A stretch of DNA of 39,035 nt from JBBPXY01 sp038200435. GTDB lineage: Bacteria; Actinomycetota; Thermoleophilia; Solirubrobacterales; Solirubrobacteraceae. Shown in pieces: positions 15,969 to 22,493 of this stretch. Made by a program: the position numbers and the translations under genes. The stretch covers positions 1 to 39,035 of the forward strand of contig JBBPXY010000084.1 of the NCBI GenBank assembly GCA_038200435.1, given 5' to 3'. The notes below the pieces were generated by a model. That model saw nothing but the letters and a program-made list of their open reading frames with translations, was not told the origin of the DNA and searched no databases. How positions within the stretch are numbered: position 1 is the first letter of the stretch; each line of letters starts with the position of its first letter.

Positions 15969-15974
15969 TAGGCT
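15969..15974 (+). promoter_or_regulatory. -10 box of the gene at 15982
   Basis: TAGGCT, 7 nt before GTG 15982; predicts a leaderless transcript. Confidence 0.5.
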
Positions 15975-15981
15975 CGCGGGC

Positions 15982-16299
15982 GTGCTGTTCGTCGACGCGC
16001 GCCAGCGGTGGGACGAGGGCGCGCGGAGCCTGGCTCACGCCGCTCCCGGCGAGCGAGCGACGCTCGAACGCATCAGTCAGATCATCCTCCTGGAGTTGCG
16101 CCGGCGCCTCGGAGGGCCCTTCAGCACCGATGAGCTAGCCGAGCTCTACGGGCGAGGCACGGACTGGTGCCTCCACCTTGCGGTGCAGGCTGCCCCGCAC
16201 GACCCAGAGGCGTGGAAAGTCGAGGTCGTAGCCGACGCGGCCTTCTCGCGCTACGCGCGAGAAGCGGTCGACTTCGCTGGTGGGCGCCGGCTGGGCTGA
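15982..16299 (+). CDS. Small conserved hypothetical protein
   Basis: 105 aa from GTG 15982, soluble and mainly helical (RATLERISQIILLELRRRLGG, FSTDELAELYGRGTDWCLHLA, DAAFSRYAREAVDFA). No family recognised; the single Cys-His pair in WCLHLA is notable but proves nothing. It follows ftsB by 32 nt but has its own -10 box. It converges with the acidic protein ending at 16314; GCTACTC-type inverted bases between them (16302-16319) may form a small bidirectional hairpin. Confidence 0.7.
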   Translation: MLFVDARQRWDEGARSLAHAAPGERATLERISQIILLELRRRLGGPFSTDELAELYGRGTDWCLHLAVQAAPHDPEAWKVEVVADAAFSRYAREAVDFAGGRRLG

Positions 16300-16313
16300 G
16301 TAGCTAGAGAGAG

Positions 16314-16859
16314 CTACTCAGAGCTGTCGTCGGCGGCGCTGCTGGCGCCTCCGCGGCGGATCACGATCTGGTCTTCTTCGATCGTGACCTCGACGGGCCG
16401 GTGGCCGGCCCAGTGCTCGGCGTAGATCGCATCCTCCTGCACGGCGGGATCGAGCCAGAGGCCGTAGCCCTCTTCGCCATGCTCGAAGGTGCCCTCGAGC
16501 GGAGTTCCGGAGCGCTTGCGGCCGCGACCGCCTCGACGTGGGCGGCGGCGCGGCGCCGGCTTCTCTTCGTCGTCCTCTTCGGGAGGCGCCTCGGCCGCCT
16601 CCTTCTCCGCCTTCGCGGCCGCCTCCTCGAGCTCGGCAGCGATGACCGCGTCGTCTTCGGCACGCAGATCGATCTCCCCGTCGAAGTCCGCGCCCGCCGC
16701 GTCTTTTTCGTCATCGGGGGCGAGCTCGTTCTCGCGCTTGAAGGCCTGGATCTGCTGCACCGTCGCCTCGAGCTGATGGGCGATCCAGGCGTCGGTACGA
16801 CCTTGTCGCACCCAGCCACGGATCTGGTTCAGCTGGGGACGCAGGGAGCGGCGAGTCAT
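16314..16859 (-). CDS. Acidic/basic segmented hypothetical protein
   Basis: 181 aa from ATG 16859. Three zones: residues 1-45 form a helix-turn-helix-like unit (QLNQIRGWVRQGRTDAWIAHQL); 46-100 is a strongly acidic, helical segment; 101-118 is an Arg/Gly/Pro patch (RRRPRRGGRGRKRSG); the last 60 residues form a folded-looking domain (FEHGEEGYGLWLDPAVQ, WAGHRPVEVTIEEDQIVIRR). Family not named; the plan suggests a nucleic-acid-associated protein with a disordered linker. A TAGTCT box 9 nt upstream fixes the start. It is divergent from csrA across 153 bp. Confidence 0.7.
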   Translation of the reverse strand: MTRRSLRPQLNQIRGWVRQGRTDAWIAHQLEATVQQIQAFKRENELAPDDEKDAAGADFDGEIDLRAEDDAVIAAELEEAAAKAEKEAAEAPPEEDDEEKPAPRRRPRRGGRGRKRSGTPLEGTFEHGEEGYGLWLDPAVQEDAIYAEHWAGHRPVEVTIEEDQIVIRRGGASSAADDSSE

Positions 16860-16868
16860 TGGCGGCGC

Positions 16869-16874
16869 AGACTA
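16869..16874 (-). promoter_or_regulatory. -10 box of the gene at 16859
   Basis: TAGTCT on the minus strand, 9 nt before ATG 16859. Confidence 0.5.
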
Positions 16875-16931
16875 GCGAATACCTCGGCGCGCCCGCGCCG
16901 AATGAGGTTTCCGCGCCGCCCCGCTACCCGG

Positions 16932-16937
16932 TATGCT
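16932..16937 (+). promoter_or_regulatory. Candidate -10 box of csrA
   Basis: TATGCT, with only a weak -35 (TTTCCG) 18 bp upstream. It would give a leader of about 70 nt, in contrast to the leaderless neighbours. The leader contains a CGGC-AAA-GCCG hairpin (16985-16995) just before the ribosome binding site AGGGAGG. Confidence 0.35.
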
Positions 16938-17012
16938 CGCATCGCGTCGCACGAGCCGACAGGATGGACGCTCGGTTCGGCGAACGGCAAAGCCGGCAGG
17001 GAGGCAAAATCG

Positions 17013-17270
17013 ATGTTGGTTCTCACCCGCAAGTCCAATCAGAGCATCATGATCGGCGACGACATCGAGGTGTCTGTCCTGGCCATCATGGGCGAGAAGG
17101 TGCGGATAGGCATCCAGGCTCCCCGCGAGGTGCCGGTCTTTCGCAAAGAGGTCTACCTCGAGATTCAGCAGGAAGAGGCCGCGGGGCGCGAGGGCGCCAG
17201 CGCCGAGGTCGACGCCGCGCTGAGGGATATGAGCGAGACGCAGGCTCAGCCGGAGAAACCGGGGCCGTAG
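17013..17270 (+). CDS. csrA: Carbon storage regulator CsrA
   Basis: 85 aa from ATG 17013, preceded by AGGGAGG at 8 nt spacing. Seen: MLVLTRKSNQSIMIGDDIEV, VLAIMGEKVRIGIQAPREVPVFRKEVYLEIQ, which holds the RNA-binding Leu4, Arg6 and Arg44-equivalent residues of the CsrA dimer. A 25-residue acidic/Gln-Pro tail follows the 60-residue core. CsrA binds GGA in hairpin loops over ribosome binding sites and represses translation. In Gram-positive bacteria it usually neighbours fliW and flagellin genes, none of which are here. Its own AGGGAGG contains a GGA, so autoregulation is possible. Confidence 0.95.
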   Translation: MLVLTRKSNQSIMIGDDIEVSVLAIMGEKVRIGIQAPREVPVFRKEVYLEIQQEEAAGREGASAEVDAALRDMSETQAQPEKPGP

Positions 17271-17279
17271 GTGGTCGGC

Positions 17280-17297
17280 CGCCGCGGGATCGCGGCG
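17280..17297 (+). terminator. Hairpin after csrA
   Basis: CGCCGCG-GGAT-CGCGGCG, a perfect 7-bp stem 10 nt after the csrA stop, without a T run. Likely transcript end or stabiliser. Confidence 0.45.
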
Positions 17298-17309
17298 TGC
17301 GGGGGATCT

Positions 17310-17460
17310 GATCTGGGAAGGGCGAGCGGGCCTGAGCGGGCAGGCTTGGCCGGGCCTCCGCGCGGGTCGCCGGTCGAGTGTCGAGTTGACCACCGTATGC
17401 GGCGCTGATTCGACACTCGTCAGATCACGTCGGCTAAGGCCGCTCCCTTCCCCAGATCCG
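17310..17460. repeat. Composite inverted repeat 1, containing palindrome copy B
   Basis: Arms near 17310-17332 (GATCTGGGAAGGGCGAGCGG) and 17438-17460 (GCCGCTCCCTTCCCCAGATC) are imperfect inverted copies. The 43-bp palindromic element, copy B, lies between them. The same arm sequence recurs as a second inverted pair at 18425-18533. No protein-coding signal is seen within. Confidence 0.6.
17375..17417. repeat. 43-bp palindromic intergenic element, copy B
   Basis: Arms GAGTGTCGA and TCGACACT around a core with ACCGTATGCG. It matches the reverse complement of copy A (2388-2430) at 34 of 43 positions, with no length change. Confidence 0.8.
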
Positions 17461-17498
17461 AAGAAACCGAGACGCTAAGACCTGCCCGCCCAGGGCGC

Positions 17499-17738
17499 CT
17501 ACCCCATCACGTAGTACAGCGTCTCGAACATCGCCACCGTGACGGCGATCGCCGTCAGCAGGAGCGACAGAACGAGGAGCCCGAAGCGCAGCGAGCTGCG
17601 CTGCTGGGCCCGCGCGACGGATCGCTGGCGGGCCCTCTGAGCGGCCGTGCGCTGTAGCCGCACGCGGCGGCTGCGATCGAGCTCGGTCTCGTCGTAGAAG
17701 GCCTGCTCGAACTGGGCGACGCTCTCGCGCATGCGCAT
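17499..17738 (-). CDS. Small tail-anchored-like membrane protein
   Basis: 79 aa from ATG 17738. The cytosolic N-terminal 45 residues are charged and helical (ESVAQFEQAFYDETELDRSRR, then Arg/Gln-rich). Residues about 51-75 form a single membrane helix (FGLLVLSLLLTAIAVTVAMFE), and only four residues follow. No family recognised. The start is fixed by TAGCCT 7 nt upstream; longer frames toward 18338 run through the nuclease gene and are rejected. Confidence 0.65.
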   Translation of the reverse strand: MRMRESVAQFEQAFYDETELDRSRRVRLQRTAAQRARQRSVARAQQRSSLRFGLLVLSLLLTAIAVTVAMFETLYYVMG

Positions 17739-17745
17739 GGCGCCG

Positions 17746-17751
17746 AGGCTA
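17746..17751 (-). promoter_or_regulatory. -10 box of the gene at 17738
   Basis: TAGCCT on the minus strand, 7 nt before ATG 17738. Although the nuclease gene lies 29 nt upstream, this box suggests independent transcription. Confidence 0.5.
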
Positions 17752-17767
17752 GCAGGGGTCATAACTC

Positions 17768-18304
17768 CTAGAAGGCGTCCTGGCCGCCGTTTCCGCAATG
17801 CCTCCAAAGGCCGACGGAACGATGCTGCGCGGCCGAGGCCAGGCGGGCGAATTCTGCACGATGAGCGGTGTTGTCGGGGAACGGGCGAGCCCGCGCGTCG
17901 CCCAGGCGCACGAGCTCGGCGTTGACGAACAGCCCGTCGCTGGCCCGGTAGACGTAGGCCAGCAGCCGCCCGTAGCGGTCGCGCGCATTGCGGTCGAAGC
18001 GGAGGGTCACCTCGCGCCCCTTGACGAGGCGCGGGTTGTCGGCGGCCGCCTTGAGCGACCAGCAGCGCACGCCGACCCCGGGCTTCTTGTCCTCGGGCGT
18101 ATCCATCCCGATGTAACGCAGGCTCTGCGTGCGCCCGTCGAGCTTGACCTTCACGGTGTCTCCGTCGACCACTCTCACCACGCGCGCCTGCGCGCGGCGG
18201 CCGCTCTCGCGGCTGCCTCCGCAGCCGCCGAGGTTGAACGTGCCGGCGCCGGCGGCCGCGAGCAGGACGAGGGCAAGGAGCGGAAACGCACGAGAGGAAC
18301 GCAT
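17768..18304 (-). CDS. Secreted/lipoprotein thermonuclease (SNase family)
   Basis: 178 aa from ATG 18304. An N-terminal signal (SSRAFPLLALVLLAAAGAG) leads to LGGC near residue 28, a plausible lipobox. The SNase domain (about 40-170) shows VVDGDTVKVKLDG, RYIGMDTPEDKK (catalytic Arg and Glu) and DRYGRLLAYVY (second Arg), so the nuclease active site is intact. Ca-dependent nucleases of this family degrade DNA and RNA outside the cell or in the envelope. It has a TAGCGT box 8 nt upstream. Likely roles are scavenging or eDNA degradation; the sequence does not choose between them. Confidence 0.88.
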   Translation of the reverse strand: MRSSRAFPLLALVLLAAAGAGTFNLGGCGGSRESGRRAQARVVRVVDGDTVKVKLDGRTQSLRYIGMDTPEDKKPGVGVRCWSLKAAADNPRLVKGREVTLRFDRNARDRYGRLLAYVYRASDGLFVNAELVRLGDARARPFPDNTAHRAEFARLASAAQHRSVGLWRHCGNGGQDAF

Positions 18305-18312
18305 GACCCGGC

Positions 18313-18318
18313 ACGCTA
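18313..18318 (-). promoter_or_regulatory. -10 box of the thermonuclease gene
   Basis: TAGCGT on the minus strand, 8 nt before ATG 18304. Confidence 0.45.
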
Positions 18319-18424
18319 CGGGTGGTCGCCGCTGGCATGCATGACGCGTTGCAGGTGGCGACGAAGATGGCTCTGAGTCGGCGCGGATGGCGCTACTTCC
18401 GCGCTTGGCTGCGTGGCCGGCGGG

Positions 18425-18533
18425 ACGGGTTCTGGGAAGGAGGAGCGAAGCACTGTGTGAAGCCTTTTATCCCCTATGGGGGGTACAGGGCTTCATCTTT
18501 TCGCCGGAGCCGCTCCCTTCCTGGATCCGAGCC
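18425..18533. repeat. Composite inverted repeat 2
   Basis: Arms near 18425-18450 (TTCTGGGAAGGAGGAGCG) and 18507-18533 (GCCGCTCCCTTCCTGGATCC) are imperfect inverted copies and match the arms of composite repeat 1. Between them lies an inner hairpin, TGAAGCC (18458-18464) with GGCTTCA (18488-18494), and a CCCC-TAT-GGGG apex. The surrounding 261 bp (18305-18565) contain no gene I can support. Confidence 0.6.
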
Positions 18534-18565
18534 CGAAGCGCTCGCTCGAAGCGAACGAAGTCGCG

Positions 18566-19486
18566 TCAGTGCGCGACTTCCTGCTGCTCGTAGACCCGGA
18601 CGAAGCGCCCGTAGTTCTCGGCGATCTGCGCCGCCGCCTGCTCCCGCGGAATTGTCTCGTCGAGGTAGCCCTTGAGCGCGTCCCACCAGATGGAGCGTCC
18701 GATGGCGAAGCCGATGAAGCCGTCGACAGGAGCGGCCTGGGTGAGCCAGTGATCGACCTTGTCGTCGCTCGCCCCGCGGCCCAGCAGCACGCACACCACG
18801 TTCTCGCGGCCCTCGCCCGAGCGCGTCTGCGCCGCGAGCATCTCGCAGTCGGAGCGCTCATCGACACCCTCGATCTTCCAGATGTCGACCTCGATCCCGT
18901 AGTCCTGAATCGCCTCGATGGCGCGGCGCATCAGCTCGGGGCGCAGCTCGGAGTCGTAGCGATCGACCTCCTCGCCCACCTTGGTGAGCTGGTCGGGCTC
19001 GGCCGGCACGAGCAGCTCGAAGAGGAACTTGCGATCGTTGGAGTGCAGCCAGTCGGCGAGCTGCTTCAGCTTCCCCAGCTGAGTGGAGTTCATCTCCGCG
19101 TCGCCTTCGGGGTTGTAGCGGACGAGCACCTTCGAGAAGTCCGGGTCGAACGAGGTGATGTGCTCGCCGAACTGCTCGCCGTACTGGAAGTCGAAGTCGT
19201 TCTGGCCGCTCTTCTCGACCGGCATCGCGAGCTTGAGGCCCTTCTCCTTGGCCTCGCGCGGGATGTCGCCGCCGAACTGCTCGTCGACGAGCACCCCGGT
19301 CGCGCTGGCCTCTGCGCCGCGGTCGACCGCGAGGGCCATCCCCTCGTAGATCAGCTGCTTGGCGTCGGCGATCGTCGCCGTCTCCTCGGGCGTGGGGTCG
19401 CCGACGATGCCGAACATCTTCTTCTGGAACGAGCCACGATGGTCGAACGCGAGGATGTAGAGCTTGCCGTCATAACCCAGTGCCAT
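18566..19486 (-). CDS. DUF2090 aldolase-like TIM-barrel protein
   Basis: 306 aa from ATG 19486. Seen: KLYILAFDHRGSFQKKMFG at the N-terminus, KFLFELLVPAEPDQL in the middle, IEVDIWKIEGVDERSDCE, VCVLLGRGASDDKVDHWL and GFIGFAIGRSIWWDAL. These match DUF2090, the C-terminal domain of some IolC proteins, related to class I/II sugar-phosphate aldolases. A role in 2-deoxy-5-keto-gluconate 6-phosphate or similar aldol cleavage is inferred, not shown; the kinase half is absent. A TAGACT box (19521-19526) lies 34 nt upstream and AGGA precedes the start. Divergent from ybdK. Confidence 0.85.
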   Translation of the reverse strand: MALGYDGKLYILAFDHRGSFQKKMFGIVGDPTPEETATIADAKQLIYEGMALAVDRGAEASATGVLVDEQFGGDIPREAKEKGLKLAMPVEKSGQNDFDFQYGEQFGEHITSFDPDFSKVLVRYNPEGDAEMNSTQLGKLKQLADWLHSNDRKFLFELLVPAEPDQLTKVGEEVDRYDSELRPELMRRAIEAIQDYGIEVDIWKIEGVDERSDCEMLAAQTRSGEGRENVVCVLLGRGASDDKVDHWLTQAAPVDGFIGFAIGRSIWWDALKGYLDETIPREQAAAQIAENYGRFVRVYEQQEVAH

Positions 19487-19563
19487 GGAACCGTCCTGAA
19501 GTAGTTGGAGTCGGTCACCGAGTCTAGAACCAGCGGGCCGTTCGGGGCGACCTCGCGCGCGAG

Positions 19564-19569
19564 TATGGT
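19564..19569 (+). promoter_or_regulatory. Candidate -10 box of ybdK
   Basis: TATGGT, 10 nt before ATG 19580. Confidence 0.4.
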
Positions 19570-19579
19570 TCGCCAGCGC

Positions 19580-20683
19580 ATGGAGCACAAGTTCACCGGC
19601 TCCAGCTACACGCTGGGCATCGAGGAAGAGCTCATGATCCTCGACGCGGAGTCGCTGGAGCTCTCCAACTCGATCGAGGCGATCCTCGAGTCCGCGCCCG
19701 AGGGTGATGTGAAGCCCGAGCTGATGGAGTCGGTGCTCGAGGTCGCGACCTCGCCGTGCGCGAACACCGCGGAGGCGGGGGCCGAGCTCATCGGGCTGCG
19801 CAAGCAGGTCATCCAGCTCGCCCACGCCAAAGGCCTCGCGATCGGCTCCGCGGGCACCCACCCGTTCGCCATGTGGGAGGACCAGCGCATCGTCGCGCGC
19901 CCTCGCTACCGCGATCTGGTGAGCGCCCTGCGGTTCGTCGCGCGCCAGGAGATCATCTTCGGCGTCCACGTGCACGTCGGCATCGACGATCCCGAGAAAG
20001 CGATCCACGTGGCCAACGGCATGCGGGTGCACATTCCCGTGCTGCTCGCGCTGTCGGCCAACTCGCCGTTCTGGCGCGCCGACATGACCGGGCTCGCCTC
20101 GACCCGCACGCCCATCTTCCGTGCGTTCCCGCGTGTCGGAGTTCCGCCGGCCTACGACGGCTGGGAGGACTACCAGCGGCGCATCGAGTTCATGGTCTCC
20201 ACGCGGATGATCGAGGACTACACCTACCTCTGGTACGACGTGAGGCCCCACCCCGAGCTCGGCACGGTCGAGGTGCGCGTCATGGACGCCCAGACACGTG
20301 TCGAGCACACCCTCGGGCTGGCCGCGCTGGTGCAGTCGCTTGTGCGTGAGCTCGCCGAGCACTACGACGCGGGTGAGCGGCTCTCGCACATCGACCACGA
20401 GATGCTCGACGAGAACAGGTGGCTCGCGGCACGCCACGGCCTCGAAGGCGAGCTGATCGACCTGCCCACGAGCGACCGGGTCGGCACGCGGCAGCTGGCT
20501 CTTCGCCTGCTCGACCGTATGCGCGACCACGCTCGCGACCTCGGCTCCGACACCGAGCTCGAGGCGATCACGGACCTGCTGGATCGCGGCAACGGGGCGC
20601 AGCGTCAGGTGGTCGTCTACGAGGCCAACCACGACCTGCGCGAGGTCATGGGAGAGATCGTCGACGCAACCCGCGTCGGCTAG
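19580..20683 (+). CDS. YbdK-type carboxylate-amine ligase (GCS2 family)
   Basis: 367 aa from ATG 19580. Seen: YTLGIEEELMILDAESLEL at the start (Glu-rich metal/ATP site), VEVATSP-like LEVATSPCANTAEA, GSAGTHPFAMWEDQ, FGVHVHVGIDD, TPIFRAFPRVGVPPAYDGWEDY and YDVRPHPELGTVEVRVMDAQT. These are the GCS2/YbdK signatures. Family members join glutamate or another carboxylate to an amine with ATP; the physiological substrate is often unknown. EgtA of ergothioneine synthesis is a relative, but no egt gene is present. The start upstream at 19505 is rejected because the family motif begins right after 19580. Confidence 0.88.
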   Translation: MEHKFTGSSYTLGIEEELMILDAESLELSNSIEAILESAPEGDVKPELMESVLEVATSPCANTAEAGAELIGLRKQVIQLAHAKGLAIGSAGTHPFAMWEDQRIVARPRYRDLVSALRFVARQEIIFGVHVHVGIDDPEKAIHVANGMRVHIPVLLALSANSPFWRADMTGLASTRTPIFRAFPRVGVPPAYDGWEDYQRRIEFMVSTRMIEDYTYLWYDVRPHPELGTVEVRVMDAQTRVEHTLGLAALVQSLVRELAEHYDAGERLSHIDHEMLDENRWLAARHGLEGELIDLPTSDRVGTRQLALRLLDRMRDHARDLGSDTELEAITDLLDRGNGAQRQVVVYEANHDLREVMGEIVDATRVG

Positions 20684-20697
20684 GTCCGGACCGCCCC

Positions 20698-20703
20698 TAG
20701 AAT
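20698..20703 (+). promoter_or_regulatory. -10 box of the pseudo-rhomboid gene
   Basis: TAGAAT, 7 nt before GTG 20711; leaderless arrangement. Confidence 0.55.
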
Positions 20704-20710
20704 CGACGGC

Positions 20711-21487
20711 GTGTCCTCGGGCGGCCCTGACCTCTTCGTTGTCTGCAAGAAGTGCGGGTCGGAGGTGAGCCCGTACATCACGGAGTGCCCGTACTGCGGC
20801 ACCCGCCTGCGCAAGCGGGCGCCGCGACTTGACCGGCCGCCCGAGCCGGAGGGCGGACTTGGCCGTCAGCGCACAAAACGCCGCCCCGCGGCGCCGTCGC
20901 TCGGTCGCCTGCGCCGGGGGGAGATCCCCGGCATACGCGGCGATCGCCGGCCCTACGCGACCATCGCGATCGTGCTTACGAGCTTGGTTGGCGCCGTGTT
21001 CTGGCGCACTGGGCTTATCGGGCTGCACTCAGTCTCCGTGTCCCCGCCGTTCGACGGACAGTGGTGGCGTGTCTTCACCGCGCCTCTGGTCTACGGATCG
21101 ACGGGCTACGCCTTGGTCGCCCTCAGCGCCGTGGGGATCTTCGGCTGGCTGCTCGAACGCCGGTACGGCCCGGTGGTGATCGTCGCCCTCTTCCTCCTCG
21201 GCGGTGCCGGCGGCATGGCCGTAGTCGCCGCCGTCTACGCGCTTCCGCTGGCGATCGGAGGCAACGGCCTAGCCCTTGCGTTCCTGGCCGCCTGGGCGGT
21301 GCCCGACCTGCTCGACGCACGACGGGGGGAGGAGATCGACGGCGACCTCATCGGCACCGGAGTGTTCGCGGCCGCGCTCCTCGCCCTGCCGTTGGTGACC
21401 GACGAAGCCGACCCCATCGCGGGCGCTGTCGGACTGGTGGTGGGTCTCCTCGCCAGCTTCGCGCTCGTCCCGTTCAGACGAGCCTGA
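20711..21487 (+). CDS. Zinc-ribbon plus rhomboid-fold membrane protein, probably inactive
   Basis: 258 aa from GTG 20711. Residues 12-32 hold a zinc ribbon (CKKCGSEVSPYITECPYCG), followed by a basic, Pro-rich linker to about residue 75, then six hydrophobic helices. The membrane part looks like a rhomboid: WWRVFTAPLVYGSTGYALVAL, FGWLLERRYGPVVIVALFLL. However, the catalytic GxSG position reads GGNGLALAF with no Ser, and the last helices (AGAVGLVVGLLASF) lack the catalytic His. It is therefore a pseudoprotease candidate, perhaps a membrane adaptor. Its 3' end overlaps selD by 14 nt, tail to tail. Confidence 0.8.
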   Translation: MSSGGPDLFVVCKKCGSEVSPYITECPYCGTRLRKRAPRLDRPPEPEGGLGRQRTKRRPAAPSLGRLRRGEIPGIRGDRRPYATIAIVLTSLVGAVFWRTGLIGLHSVSVSPPFDGQWWRVFTAPLVYGSTGYALVALSAVGIFGWLLERRYGPVVIVALFLLGGAGGMAVVAAVYALPLAIGGNGLALAFLAAWAVPDLLDARRGEEIDGDLIGTGVFAAALLALPLVTDEADPIAGAVGLVVGLLASFALVPFRRA

Positions 21488-22484
21488 TCGCGCCGGCCGG
21501 GCCGTCGACGAGACGGCCGATCCGGGTCCCGTCGACCTCGGGGCCCCGGCCGGGTGGCAGTGCCGCCAGCAGGCCACCGGAGGTCATGGCGTCGCACGCC
21601 AGCCGCCGCGAGGCCTCGGCTACGCCGGCGTCGAACGAGGCAAAGCCCTCGGCCCACGTGCGGTTGCGCCGGCTCCCGCCGGCCAGGGCCCGGTCGTCGT
21701 CGAGCAGCTCGAGTGCACCGGGCAGCGCCGGAATCGCCGCGGCCTCCACTTCAGCCGCGAGCCCCGAAGCCACGGCGAGCTCGTGCAGATGGCCGAGCAG
21801 GCCAAAGCCGGTCACATCGGTCAGGGCATGCGCCCCGGCGGCGCGCGCTTGCTCCGCTGAGCGGGCGTTGAGGCGCGACATCACCTCGACCGCCGCGTCC
21901 ATCACGGGCGCCGCATCGAGTCCCCTCTTCACGGCCGTGCTCGCCGCGCCGGCGCCGAGCGGCTTGGTCAGCACGAGCTCGTCGCCCACACGGCCGCCAG
22001 CGTTCGTGAGCAGCTCGTCGGGGTGGACGACGCCGGTCACCGCCATCCCGTACTTCGGTTCCGGATCGTCGATCGAGTGGCCGCCGAGCAGCGCAACGCC
22101 CGCCTCGGAGGCCGCGTCTGCGCCACCGCGGAGTATCTCCTCGAGCACTTCGCCGCCGAGCTGCGCGAGTGGGAAGGCGACGATGTTCAACGCCGTGAGG
22201 GGTGTCGCTCCCATGGCGTAAACGTCAGAGAGCGCGTTGGCGGCGGCGATCCGGCCGAAGAGGAACGGGTCGTCGACGATCGGGGTGAAGAAGTCGACCG
22301 TCTGCACGAGCGCGAGGTCGTCGCGGAGCTTGTAGACGCCTGCGTCGTCGGCCGTGGCGTGGCCGACCAGCACCGCCGGGTCGGCGGGCCGGGGGAGAGA
22401 GGCGACGATCTGCGCGAGATCGGCCGCCGGGATCTTGCACCCGCAACCCGCGCCGTGAGAGAGCGAGGTCAGCGCTGGGGACAT
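21474..22484 (-). CDS. selD: Selenide, water dikinase
   Basis: 336 aa from ATG 22484. It makes selenophosphate from selenide and ATP for selenocysteine or 2-selenouridine. Seen: HGAGCGCKI near residue 10 (catalytic Cys and Lys; this is the Cys, not the selenocysteine form), ATADDAGVYKL, TVDFFTPIVDDPFLFGRIAAANALSDVYAMGA, GGHSIDDPEPKYGMAVTG, LTDVTGFGLLGHLHEL and the C-terminal AIRLV. No selA, selB, selU or tRNA-Sec lies in the window. A CATGAT box 6 nt upstream is a possible -10, and it overlaps the start codon of the divergent gene at 22494. Confidence 0.94.
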   Translation of the reverse strand: MSPALTSLSHGAGCGCKIPAADLAQIVASLPRPADPAVLVGHATADDAGVYKLRDDLALVQTVDFFTPIVDDPFLFGRIAAANALSDVYAMGATPLTALNIVAFPLAQLGGEVLEEILRGGADAASEAGVALLGGHSIDDPEPKYGMAVTGVVHPDELLTNAGGRVGDELVLTKPLGAGAASTAVKRGLDAAPVMDAAVEVMSRLNARSAEQARAAGAHALTDVTGFGLLGHLHELAVASGLAAEVEAAAIPALPGALELLDDDRALAGGSRRNRTWAEGFASFDAGVAEASRRLACDAMTSGGLLAALPPGRGPEVDGTRIGRLVDGPAGAIRLV

Positions 22485-22493
22485 GGACGTATC

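Noticed and set aside
16938..17012. c-di-GMP-I (GEMM) riboswitch in the csrA leader
   Set aside because: The 3' segment ACGGCAAAGCC resembles the GEMM motif, but the matching 5' half (GGCAAACC-type) is absent and the stems do not fit. An Infernal search with RF01051 would settle it.
18387..18593. 68-codon plus-strand frame in the intergenic region before the DUF2090 gene
   Set aside because: No ribosome binding site or TAGNNT box, runs into the DUF2090 gene antisense, and covers the inverted repeat; not supported as a gene.
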